Notes: a model not told the origin generated them from the letters alone. A stretch of 8,064 nt of DNA from Campylobacterota bacterium (GCA_013154075.1 JAADDG010000143.1:1-8064), one strand, 5' to 3'; shown: positions 1-6,829, counted from the first letter of the stretch. Made by a program: numbers and translations.

Positions 1-822
1 ATAGTAAACCCTCTTATCCAAAAACAAGCCGACAAACTTGACAACAATAGAGAATCCATAAACTCTCTTTTTACCATTCCTCTTATTTTCTCGGCCGCTC
101 TTTTAAGCTTTGCCCACGGAGCTAACGACGTGGCTAACGCGGTAGGTCCTCTTGCCGGTATCAGCGACGCTATCATGAGCGGAAGTATCTCTAAAAAAGC
201 CTCCATTCCGCTTTGGGTAATGATGGTGGGAGCTTTGGGAATCTCCATAGGATTGGCTTTGTACGGACCGAAACTTATTAAAAAAGTGGGAAGCGAAATC
301 ACCGAACTCGATCAAGCAAGAGCTTTTTGCGTAGCTTTGGCGGCGGCTATTACGGTAATCATCGCTTCTTGGCTCGGACTTCCCGTAAGCTCCACTCACA
401 TAGCGATAGGCGGAGTATTTGGAGTGGGTTTCTTAAGAGAGTATCTAATGAAGATAAACAAAAAAGAGGAAGAGCTTGTAGAAGATATCAAAAAAGTTCA
501 TCTCGATACTGAGATGGAAAAATTAAAAGAGTATGAAAGAGCCTTGGAGTCTTTAGGACCGCTTAAAAAAGCCGACCCTTTTGTGGTAAAAACTTTGATA
601 GAGAAAATCAACCAAGAGAAAAACATCATCGCAAAAATAGTCGACGGAGAGGTTAAACTAACAAAAATAGAGAAAAAAGCCTTGAAAGCCGTCAAAAAAT
701 ATGAGCTTGTAAAAAGAAGCGCTTTGAAAATGATCGTAGCGGCATGGATCATTACGGTTCCCGCAGCAGCGATACTTGCCGCAATGTTCTTCTTTATGAT
801 TAGAGGAATACTCCTTCCATAG
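1..822 (+). CDS. PiT-family inorganic phosphate transporter, C-terminal part (5' end outside window)
   Basis: An inner-membrane carrier that imports inorganic phosphate with a cation (PF01384 family). The frame is open from base 1 to the TAG at 820-822, giving 273 visible residues. The GTG at 130 lies inside the family signature, so it is not the start. Visible residues 40-47 read GANDVANA followed by VGPLAGI, the form typical of the second (C-terminal) PiT repeat. Residues 128-133 read PVSSTH, the re-entrant motif of the same repeat. Hydrophobic segments lie at about 24-38, 70-85, 105-125 and 132-146, with a last one at about 243-270. Residues ~150-240 form a very charged Lys/Glu-rich, probably helical stretch between the PVSSTH segment and the last membrane helix. 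It is the only plus-strand gene here and converges on the Nudix gene with 24 bp between. The ion coupled (Na+ or H+) cannot be read from this part. The family call is secure. Confidence 0.93.
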   Translation: MVNPLIQKQADKLDNNRESINSLFTIPLIFSAALLSFAHGANDVANAVGPLAGISDAIMSGSISKKASIPLWVMMVGALGISIGLALYGPKLIKKVGSEITELDQARAFCVALAAAITVIIASWLGLPVSSTHIAIGGVFGVGFLREYLMKINKKEEELVEDIKKVHLDTEMEKLKEYERALESLGPLKKADPFVVKTLIEKINQEKNIIAKIVDGEVKLTKIEKKALKAVKKYELVKRSALKMIVAAWIITVPAAAILAAMFFFMIRGILLP

Positions 823-840
823 GAGTTTCTTCTATCTTCT
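810..840 (+). terminator. Weak possible terminator of the phosphate transporter gene
   Basis: A 6-bp perfect stem, ACTCCT at 810-815 and AGGAGT at 821-826, has a 5-nt loop. It is followed by a pyrimidine tract (TTCTTCTATCTTCTT) rather than a clean T-run. The stem includes the transporter's own stop codon. It sits in the 24-bp gap between convergent genes, where a terminator is expected, but the short stem and mixed C/T tail make this tentative. Read on the minus strand the hairpin has no T-tract, so it is unlikely to stop the Nudix-end transcript. Confidence 0.3.
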
Positions 841-846
841 TCAAAC

Positions 847-1254
847 TTACGAGTTTAAAAAATCGCTCAAAATCTTCTTGTGATCGAAAACCAGCCTATC
901 GAAAGGAATATCTTCAAGCCTATAGATCTTCGCTTCCTTCGCATCGTCACACCCTTTAGGCTCTCCGTAAGCTTTACATACAAACACGCAAGAGACGGTA
1001 TGAAATCTCGGATCCCTACTTGGATCGGAGTAGACATTTAGCATTCTTAAAATCTCCACATCCAAGGTAGTCTCTTCCTTCATCTCCCTTTTCAAAGCAT
1101 CCTCCACTCTTTCGCCCACATCCACAAATCCGCCCGGAAGCGCCAAGCCCAAAGGAGGATTTTTCCTCTCTATCAAAACTATTCCCTTGAAATTCTCTTC
1201 TTGATCAAATATTTTGATTATCCCGTCAACTGCCAAAAACGGCGTCTTTATCAT
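847..1254 (-). CDS. Nudix hydrolase, ADP-ribose pyrophosphatase-like
   Basis: A 135-residue cytoplasmic Nudix enzyme, a normal length for a single-domain member. These enzymes split a nucleoside diphosphate linked to another moiety. The Nudix box spans residues 42-64: G42, E48, R56-E57 and E60-E61 supply the Mg-binding helix, but the usual Gly near its end is Thr63. The opening TPFLAVDGII and the SDPSRDPR segment (residues 76-83) downstream of the box resemble archaeal and bacterial ADP-ribose pyrophosphatases, so ADP-ribose is the likeliest substrate (inference). The ATG at 1254 lies inside the upstream phosphoesterase gene (29-bp overlap). AAGGAG (1262-1267) sits 7 nt before it, and the family's conserved N-terminus begins right after it, so this start is well supported. 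It is the last gene of the minus-strand run. Confidence 0.88.
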   Translation of the reverse strand: MIKTPFLAVDGIIKIFDQEENFKGIVLIERKNPPLGLALPGGFVDVGERVEDALKREMKEETTLDVEILRMLNVYSDPSRDPRFHTVSCVFVCKAYGEPKGCDDAKEAKIYRLEDIPFDRLVFDHKKILSDFLNS

Positions 1255-1957
1255 AATAAAACTCCTTTATTTTTCCCTTTCTCAATTCAAACACCCTTCT
1301 ATCGCAAGCAAAAGAGGAGAGATTGACATACTCCATATCACCTATCTTAAAAGACTTATTTTGATGGTGATGTCCTTCTACCACCAAATCGGCTTTTTTG
1401 TATCTATGTACTCTTTTTGCAATAAACTCTTCAAAATTTTCTATTTTTCTACAAGGATTTTTAAGAGCCTGATTTTTCAAAATCCTCTTTGAGAGAAAAT
1501 AGCCTCCGATTTTATCGATAAAATTCAAAAAATCAAGCAAATAAGGATTTCTAATTATTTTAGAATAGAGCATATAACTCCGCCCTTCAAATACATCTCC
1601 GTGAGAAATTGCTACAAGCTTATCTCTATATTCGAAAAAGACCGGCTGCTCTTTTATGGAATAGACTCTCATTCTTTTAAAGAGAGGTTTCAAAAGAAAA
1701 TCGTGATTTCCCTCAAAATAGAAAATATCGAATCTCTTTGAGAGCTTTCTAAGAAGCATTATCTCTCTTAAAAAGAGTTTTTTGGTGTAGTCTATTTTAA
1801 AAGATAGAAGATCGAATATATCTCCTAACAAAAACAGCTGAGAGGGCGCAAGAGCCCCCTTTTCCAAAAAAAGCAAAAAGCGGTAAAAATCGTCTCTATT
1901 TTCATTAAGGTGGGCGTCCGCTACAAATAAAGCCCCCTCCTCTATTTTAGGGAACAT
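1226..1957 (-). CDS. Calcineurin-like metallophosphoesterase, probable UDP-2,3-diacylglucosamine diphosphatase (LpxH-like)
   Basis: A 243-residue protein of LpxH-like size with the full set of calcineurin-type metal-binding motifs: D14-x-H16 (DAH), GDIFD (45-49), GNHD (83-86), SHGD (118-121) and GHHH (195-198). LpxH-type enzymes hydrolyse UDP-2,3-diacylglucosamine to lipid X and UMP at the inner membrane, the fourth step of lipid A synthesis. The length, the GDIFD and GHHH contexts and the basic/aromatic middle region (about 125-185) fit this role. It is not canonical LpxH: E. coli LpxH has GNRD where this has GNHD. From memory, Campylobacterota use a distinct phosphoesterase, LpxJ, for this step, and this could be that enzyme or a relative. 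The ATG at 1957 overlaps the argC stop region by 11 bp. No Shine-Dalgarno is visible, and no other start lies before the DAH motif, so translation is probably coupled to argC. The superfamily is certain and the lipid A role probable. Confidence 0.78.
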   Translation of the reverse strand: MFPKIEEGALFVADAHLNENRDDFYRFLLFLEKGALAPSQLFLLGDIFDLLSFKIDYTKKLFLREIMLLRKLSKRFDIFYFEGNHDFLLKPLFKRMRVYSIKEQPVFFEYRDKLVAISHGDVFEGRSYMLYSKIIRNPYLLDFLNFIDKIGGYFLSKRILKNQALKNPCRKIENFEEFIAKRVHRYKKADLVVEGHHHQNKSFKIGDMEYVNLSSFACDRRVFELRKGKIKEFYYDKDAVFGS

Positions 1958-2963
1958 AAGCTAAAAAAGGTATACCCGTATCTTCCGCAAAAGAGCACAT
2001 TATATTCGCATTTACCACAGCTTGCGAAGAGGCGCCTCTTAGGAGATTGTCTATAGATGACGAAACAAAAAGCGCCTTTTTGTCCCTTTTGGCAAAAATA
2101 TCGCAAAAGTTGGTCCCGGCAGTACTTTTGATATCCACCGGAAAATCTCTGACTCTAACAAACTTCTCATCTTTATAAAACTCCCTCAAACGAGCCTCTA
2201 CATCTATCTCATCTCTCAAAACTCCGTAAACGCTTACAAGCATCCCTCTCGTTACCGGCAAAAGATGGGGAACGAAATTGATATGAAAATTCTTGCCGGA
2301 TATCTTGAAAATCTTCTCTTCAATCTCGGGAGCGTGTCTATGGGATAGAGGATTGTAAGAGAAAATATTTTCGTTTATCGAAACAAAATGAGTCTTTTCG
2401 CTACACTTCTTCCCCGCTCCGCTAACTCCGCTCTTAGCATCTATAAAAATCGGATAACTACTATCCAAAACATCTAAGAAAGGAAGCAAAGCGAGCAAAG
2501 AGGCTGTCGGATAGCATCCTGGATTGGCCACCAAATCGGCTTTGGCTATCTCTTTTCTATAAAATTCCGGAAGCCCGTAAACCGCCTTTGGCAAATTCTC
2601 TTTATCTTCATGAGGACAATAAAACTTCTCATAAACCTCAAGTTCCAATCTATAATCCGCCGAGAGATCCACCATACGTGCCCCTTCGTTCAAAAGCTCT
2701 TTGGCAAATCCCATGGCGGTTTTATGAGGCAGAGCCAAAAAAACAAGCTCGCTTTTTTTCGCTATCTCTTTGGCATCAGCCTTTTTTACTTTGAGATTCA
2801 ATATGCCTTTCAATGATGGGTGAATCGTATCTATACTATCTCCCTCTTCGCTTGCAGCCACTATTTTTAAATCGAAATATGGATGAGAAAGCAAAATTTT
2901 AATAAGCTCAAGCCCCGTATAACCGCTTGCTCCCACAACGGCTACGGGAATTTTACTTTTCAC
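1947..2963 (-). CDS. argC: N-acetyl-gamma-glutamyl-phosphate reductase
   Basis: The third step of arginine (ornithine) synthesis: NADPH-dependent reduction of N-acetylglutamyl-5-phosphate to the semialdehyde, in the cytoplasm. At 338 residues it is the usual length for the long ArgC type. Residues 11-17 read GASGYTG, the dinucleotide-binding loop. NPGCYPT (147-153) carries the catalytic Cys150, KSGVSGAGKK (177-186) is the conserved glycine-rich strand, and HRHAPE (208-213) holds the catalytic His210. Start choice: GTG codons at 2969 and 2963 are both in frame. The only Shine-Dalgarno-like site, AAAGG at 2972-2976, is 2 nt from the first but 8 nt from the second, so I use 2963. If 2969 is used the protein gains two residues. 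It overlaps the greA stop by 11 bp and the downstream phosphoesterase by 11 bp. No other arg gene is in the window. Confidence 0.96.
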   Translation of the reverse strand: MKSKIPVAVVGASGYTGLELIKILLSHPYFDLKIVAASEEGDSIDTIHPSLKGILNLKVKKADAKEIAKKSELVFLALPHKTAMGFAKELLNEGARMVDLSADYRLELEVYEKFYCPHEDKENLPKAVYGLPEFYRKEIAKADLVANPGCYPTASLLALLPFLDVLDSSYPIFIDAKSGVSGAGKKCSEKTHFVSINENIFSYNPLSHRHAPEIEEKIFKISGKNFHINFVPHLLPVTRGMLVSVYGVLRDEIDVEARLREFYKDEKFVRVRDFPVDIKSTAGTNFCDIFAKRDKKALFVSSSIDNLLRGASSQAVVNANIMCSFAEDTGIPFLAYVP

Positions 2964-3444
2964 TCTCACTACCTTTATAATATATTTTAACTATCTCGAA
3001 AGTCTCCTCTTTTCCGGGAAGCTTTATGGTTACTTCGTCTCCCTCCTCTTTTCCCATCAAGGCTCTTGCCATCGGAGAATTGAAAGAGATAAGTCCGTGC
3101 TCGGGATTGCTCTCATAGGCTCCCACTATCGTATACTCTATCTCCTCTCCACTATCAAGCTCCTCCAAAACTACGGTAGATCCGAACATCACTCTATCGT
3201 GTTTCAGTTTCGATGGATCGACTATCTGTACCTTTGAAGCCAAGTCGTTAAGCTCGGCGATTCTCGCTTCGATAAAAGCTAACTTTTCTTTTGCCGCATG
3301 ATATTCGGCATTCTCTTTAAGATCTCCGTGACTTCTTGCTATATCTATCTCTTTTACGGTTTCCGGTCTTTGAACCGTTATAAGATCGTTTAACTCTTGA
3401 GTCAATTTCTCATATCCGTAAGCGCTAATGGGCTCTTTTTGCAT
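2953..3444 (-). CDS. greA: Transcription elongation factor GreA
   Basis: A cytoplasmic factor that enters the secondary channel of RNA polymerase and stimulates cleavage of backtracked RNA. At 163 residues it is close to the usual 158-160. The N-terminal coiled-coil hairpin spans about residues 10-78. Its tip reads GDLKENAEYHAAKE, with D41 and E44 in the same positions as the E. coli catalytic acids. This identifies GreA and separates it from Gfh-type inhibitors. The C-terminal FKBP-like domain runs from about 85, including the NPEHGLISFNSPMARALMG segment. The ATG at 3444 has AGGAG (3450-3454) 5 nt upstream. It follows the GGDEF-EAL gene by 32 bp and overlaps argC, so it probably heads the greA-argC-phosphoesterase-Nudix unit. 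An AT-rich inverted repeat directly abuts its ribosome-binding site (see separate entry). Confidence 0.97.
   Translation of the reverse strand: MQKEPISAYGYEKLTQELNDLITVQRPETVKEIDIARSHGDLKENAEYHAAKEKLAFIEARIAELNDLASKVQIVDPSKLKHDRVMFGSTVVLEELDSGEEIEYTIVGAYESNPEHGLISFNSPMARALMGKEEGDEVTIKLPGKEETFEIVKIYYKGSESEK
2972..2976 (-). promoter_or_regulatory. argC ribosome-binding site inside the greA 3' end
   Basis: AAAGG on the minus strand within the last greA codons. Its spacing (8 nt to the GTG at 2963, 2 nt to the GTG at 2969) decides the argC start in favour of 2963. Confidence 0.55.
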
Positions 3445-3454
3445 TATTTCTCCT

Positions 3455-3489
3455 AATTGTTATTAATTTTATTAAATTATATAACAATT
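3455..3489 (-). promoter_or_regulatory. Inverted repeat with TATAAT, possible greA promoter/operator or leader hairpin
   Basis: AATTGTTAT (3455-3463) is a perfect inverted match of ATAACAATT (3481-3489). A further 5-bp inner pairing (3465-3469 with 3474-3478) leaves a 4-nt loop. On the minus strand a perfect TATAAT lies at 3476-3481, inside the repeat and across the stop codon of the upstream gene. No TTGACA-like -35 is seen 16-18 bp upstream, though Campylobacterota sigma-70 promoters often lack one. The repeat ends at the base next to the greA AGGAG. It could be a promoter with an operator or a weak leader hairpin. It is not a good intrinsic terminator, because the stem is nearly all A/T with no T-run after it. 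Confidence 0.4.
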
Positions 3490-6400
3490 CTCTTTATTTT
3501 ATTATTATCTAATGCAAAAGTAGCGTTATATCTATCGAGCATCTCCTCTATTTCTCCCTCTCTAACAGGTTCGCTAAAGTAATATCCCTGCATCAAATAG
3601 CACTCTTGAGACTTCAAAAATTCAAGCTGCTCTTTAGTCTCCACTCCTTCGGCCACTATTTCAAGTCCGAGTTTTTTACCCATCATAATAATCGCGCTTA
3701 CTATCTGCGTATCGTCGCTATCCACTTCCAAATCTTTGACAAAAGATTTATCTATTTTTAGAGTATGAATAGGAAGCCTCTTTAGATAGCTAAGAGAGGA
3801 ATATCCCGTTCCAAAATCGTCTATCGCTATCGTAATTCCGAGTTTTCTTAGACTATTTAAAGTCTTTTCGACTTTATGAACGTTTTTCATCAAAACGTTC
3901 TCCACTATCTCTATCTCAAGTCTCGTAGGATCGATTTTCGTCTCTTCTATCACGCTTTTTACCGTATCTACGATCCCGTAGTGAGAGAGCTGATTGATAG
4001 AGAAATTGACCGCTATTTTGATATCTCTAAAACCTTTTATATGCCATTTTCGAGCTTGCACGCAAGCTTTTCTCAAAATCCACTCTCCAAGCTCCAAAAT
4101 AAGCTTGCTATTTTCCGCAATTTCTATAAATTGTTCGGTAGGAATATTTCCAAGTTCTTTGTGCCTCCATCTAACAAGCGCTTCCACTCCAGCAATGGAG
4201 TGATTTTTTATATCCACTTTAGGCTGATACAAAAGATATAACTCATCATTTTTGATAGCATCTCTTAAACCGTTTGTAATCTCAAGCTTTCTATAATACT
4301 CTTGATTCATATCTTCGGTAAAATATTGGAAATTATTCTTTCCGCTCTCTTTTGCCTTATACATGGCCATATCGGCGTTTTTGATAAGCTCTTCCATATT
4401 TTTACCGTCATCCGGATAGATACTGATTCCTATACTAACTCCGACATAGACGGTTTTATCTTTGAGTTTCAAAGGCTGAGAAATTATATCTATCAATTTT
4501 TGAGCAACTATAGAGGTGTAACTATCATCCCTAATACCTTCCAAAATGATAGTAAATTCGTCTCCTCCGAGTCTTGAGACGGTATCTTGTTCTCTAAGGG
4601 CGCTTTTTAGTCTTTTGGATATCTCGATTAAGAGCATATCTCCGTAATCGTGACCCAAAGTATCGTTTACGGTTTTAAAATTATCAAGATCCAAAAACAT
4701 CAAAGCTATCTTTTTGCCATATCTCTTCGAATAAGCGATTGCGTGTCTCAATCTATCTTGAAATAGAATTCTATTCGGCAAAGATGTAAGCGTATCGTAA
4801 TGCGCCAAGAAATTTAGTTTACTTTCAAAATCTTTCTGTTTGGTAATATCGAGAGAAATTCCGCCTATCAATCTTTTGTTGTTTTGAATGATCGGGAATC
4901 TGTAAGTTTTAAAAATATAAGGCTTTTTGGTAGAATCCACATATTTTTCTTCAAATACTTTAGATTCCTGCTCGATTAAGACAAGCTTCTCTTTAAGCTC
5001 GATCTCTTTAGCCGCTTTTTTAGGTAAAACGGCCGCAAAAGTTTTGTTCAAAAGATCTTTGTATCCGAAAAATTTATACATATATTCGTTTACAAAAACA
5101 AACCTTCCGTTTTCGTCTTTGATAAAGACGCTTCCGGGAATATTATCCATAAAGAGTCTAAATAGAGCCTCACTCTCTTTTAATTTGATCTCCGTTTTCT
5201 TAAGTTCGGTAATATCGGTGGTAAAACCGGCCATTCTTCTGGCTTTTCCTTCACTATCGAAAAAGGCTTTCGCTTTGACCTCCACCCATTTTTCTTTGCC
5301 GTCGGGAGTTTTGACTCTGTGCTGAACTTTGAAATTCTCGCTCTCTCCGTTTAGATGTCTGTCAAGCTCGGCCAAAACCTTCTTTTTATCCTCTTCCACT
5401 ACCAAGTTTAGCCAAGTGTAGATATTTTTGGCCACATCTTTATTCCCATATCCCATGATCTCTTTCCATCTATTGGAAAAGATCACTTCATCTTTCTCCA
5501 AATCCCAGTCCCAAAGACCGTCATTGGCTCCATCAAGCGCTATCTTGTATCTGTCTTTCCACTTTTCCAAAGCCTTTTTGGCCTTAACTTGCTCCGAGAT
5601 ATCGAAAATAATTCCCATCTTTCCGCATACTTGGCCGTTATCGTTAAAAAGATCCGAAATATGAACAACTACCTGTTTCTCTTTGGAATTGTCCGCTACA
5701 ATACTTATTTCAAACTCTTTTTTAAAGGAGTTTTGAGCATATCTTATAAGTTCATTTAAGGATTTCCTCCTATTATCCCCCATAAAAACATCAAAAGCTT
5801 TATTGCTTCCTATATAGTTTCTCTTCTCGTCCTTAAAAAAGATCGGAAGCGGAACGAAATCTATCACCTTTTGAAAACTCTTTAGGTCTATAAACTCTTT
5901 AAACTCTTTCTTCTCTCTTCTACCAAAACTCATAGCTATCAAAAATATGACGTCAAAAACGGCGTTTATAACTTCAACCTCGGTAAGATGATTGAAATCT
6001 CCGTTATAGATTGCTCCTGCGACCATAAAAAGAGAGTTTAGAAAAATCGTCAGCGAAAAAACTATAGGTTTAAACCAAACAACCGTAAAAATAAGAGGAA
6101 TTAGGAAAAAATATTCAAGCCCTCTATCTTTCGCAACCGGATAGAAATCTTGGTTATAGATCAAAAACGCCAAAGAGACGGTAAAAAAGAGAGATAAAAC
6201 TATCTTTAGATCAAATCTTATTTTCTCCCGTCTGAAATAAAAATAGAAAGATATCACCAAAGTACTGCCTATCAAAATTCCCAGAAAATCGCTAAGAAAT
6301 CTAAAATACCATTCGTTATCGAGAGCGAATTTGGAAGTATAAAGCAAATTTACGAAAATCTCTCCCACCTGCACCGCCGAAACGGTGAAAACGGCGGCAA

Positions 6401-6758
6401 GAACGAATTTCAAAGCCTTTTTGTATTTGCTGAAAAAATCGGGATACTGTTCGTTTTGCTTAAAAAACAAAGCTCCGAGCAAAAGAGCCACGGTATAAAT
6501 CACACTCTCTCGAAGCGCCTCTTCCAAAGGTATAAAAAGAAACATCGCAGAAAAAGAGAGAAAGAAGGTGGCCACGGCCACCCTCAATCCGTAAATCAAA
6601 ATAAGTCCGAAAGCTATTCCGTAAGAGATCTTTATTAGGGAAATATCCCCCATTCTAACTTGAAGAAACGACTCTCCCAAAGCCGCTAAAGTATAGAGAG
6701 TCAAAAAGACTCCGGCTATAAAAATATCCTTCTTTTCAATATGACGATTATGAGGCAT
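3477..6758 (-). CDS. Membrane-anchored PAS-PAS-PAS-GGDEF-EAL protein (cyclic-di-GMP synthase/phosphodiesterase)
   Basis: A large signalling enzyme (1093 residues) of the inner membrane. Residues 1-280 contain about nine or ten hydrophobic segments, resembling a MASE1-type sensor (for example the GIAFGLILIYGLRVAVATFF stretch at 47-66), but this assignment is tentative. Three PAS domains follow at about 293-392, 400-520 and 528-643, ending in DIS, DIT and DIT motifs. The GGDEF domain spans about 650-812. Its signature GGDEF (731-735) is intact, with metal ligand D690, and an RxxD inhibitory site (R722-D725) sits five residues before GGDEF. The EAL domain spans about 830-1075: EAL (859-861), N918, E950, DDFGTG (980-985), K1001, E1037 and Q1044 are all present. 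Both catalytic centres therefore look competent, and the protein may make and degrade cyclic-di-GMP, with the balance set by the sensor domains (inference). The ATG at 6758 has AGGAG (6764-6768) 5 nt upstream. The signal sensed is unknown. Confidence 0.95.
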   Translation of the reverse strand: MPHNRHIEKKDIFIAGVFLTLYTLAALGESFLQVRMGDISLIKISYGIAFGLILIYGLRVAVATFFLSFSAMFLFIPLEEALRESVIYTVALLLGALFFKQNEQYPDFFSKYKKALKFVLAAVFTVSAVQVGEIFVNLLYTSKFALDNEWYFRFLSDFLGILIGSTLVISFYFYFRREKIRFDLKIVLSLFFTVSLAFLIYNQDFYPVAKDRGLEYFFLIPLIFTVVWFKPIVFSLTIFLNSLFMVAGAIYNGDFNHLTEVEVINAVFDVIFLIAMSFGRREKKEFKEFIDLKSFQKVIDFVPLPIFFKDEKRNYIGSNKAFDVFMGDNRRKSLNELIRYAQNSFKKEFEISIVADNSKEKQVVVHISDLFNDNGQVCGKMGIIFDISEQVKAKKALEKWKDRYKIALDGANDGLWDWDLEKDEVIFSNRWKEIMGYGNKDVAKNIYTWLNLVVEEDKKKVLAELDRHLNGESENFKVQHRVKTPDGKEKWVEVKAKAFFDSEGKARRMAGFTTDITELKKTEIKLKESEALFRLFMDNIPGSVFIKDENGRFVFVNEYMYKFFGYKDLLNKTFAAVLPKKAAKEIELKEKLVLIEQESKVFEEKYVDSTKKPYIFKTYRFPIIQNNKRLIGGISLDITKQKDFESKLNFLAHYDTLTSLPNRILFQDRLRHAIAYSKRYGKKIALMFLDLDNFKTVNDTLGHDYGDMLLIEISKRLKSALREQDTVSRLGGDEFTIILEGIRDDSYTSIVAQKLIDIISQPLKLKDKTVYVGVSIGISIYPDDGKNMEELIKNADMAMYKAKESGKNNFQYFTEDMNQEYYRKLEITNGLRDAIKNDELYLLYQPKVDIKNHSIAGVEALVRWRHKELGNIPTEQFIEIAENSKLILELGEWILRKACVQARKWHIKGFRDIKIAVNFSINQLSHYGIVDTVKSVIEETKIDPTRLEIEIVENVLMKNVHKVEKTLNSLRKLGITIAIDDFGTGYSSLSYLKRLPIHTLKIDKSFVKDLEVDSDDTQIVSAIIMMGKKLGLEIVAEGVETKEQLEFLKSQECYLMQGYYFSEPVREGEIEEMLDRYNATFALDNNKIKRIVI

Positions 6759-6803
6759 CTACTCTCCTATCACCTACTAACTTGTAGGTAAAATCGTCAT
6801 ATT
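6738..6803 (-). promoter_or_regulatory. Possible structured leader enclosing the start of the GGDEF-EAL gene
   Basis: A perfect 12-bp inverted repeat pairs 6792-6803 (AATATGACGATT on the minus strand) with 6738-6749 (codons 4-7 of the GGDEF-EAL gene). Between the arms lie two further helices. One is ACCTAC/GTAGGT (6784-6789 with 6772-6777, 6-nt loop). The other is a short hairpin pairing 6766-6770 (including AGG of the Shine-Dalgarno) with 6750-6755, with one bulged C and the ATG in its loop. Together they would form a three-way junction that holds the ribosome-binding site. The repeats are directly visible. The RNA fold and any regulatory role are inference. It matches no riboswitch class I recognise. 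Confidence 0.45.
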
Positions 6804-6816
6804 TTAGTATTTAGTT

Positions 6817-6822
6817 AATATA
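6817..6822 (-). promoter_or_regulatory. Candidate -10 element upstream of the GGDEF-EAL gene
   Basis: TATATT on the minus strand, in an AT-rich stretch just after the pfkA stop. A start about 7 nt downstream (near 6810) would include the whole 12-bp leader repeat. A second candidate, TAAAAT at 6801-6806, would start inside that repeat. Neither has a recognisable -35, and the gene could also be read through from pfkA. Confidence 0.25.
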
Positions 6823-6829
6823 AATTAAC

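Noticed and set aside
130..822. Phosphate transporter starting at GTG 130
   Set aside because: This GTG encodes Val within the GANDVANA signature, and the frame is open back to base 1, so the gene is simply truncated by the window.
3455..3489. Intrinsic terminator of the GGDEF-EAL gene
   Set aside because: The stem is almost entirely A/T and is followed by AGGAG and the greA start rather than a T-run.
3455..3510. Fur box upstream of greA
   Set aside because: The region is AT-rich with TAAT-like repeats, but I cannot find a good match to the expected symmetrical motif, and greA is not a typical iron-regulated gene.
4927..5325. 132-codon plus-strand open frame opposite the PAS region
   Set aside because: It is a Ser/Leu-rich shadow of the GGDEF-EAL coding strand with no domain. 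Other plus-strand frames under 3876-5664 are the same kind of shadow.
6738..6803. Hammerhead-type ribozyme, given the possible three-way junction
   Set aside because: The conserved CUGAUGA and GAAA core elements are not at the junction.
6759..6829. Cyclic-di-GMP riboswitch ahead of the GGDEF-EAL gene
   Set aside because: The 71-bp spacer is too short for a class I or II aptamer and I see no matching conserved core. The visible repeats do not match those classes, so only an unnamed leader structure is proposed.
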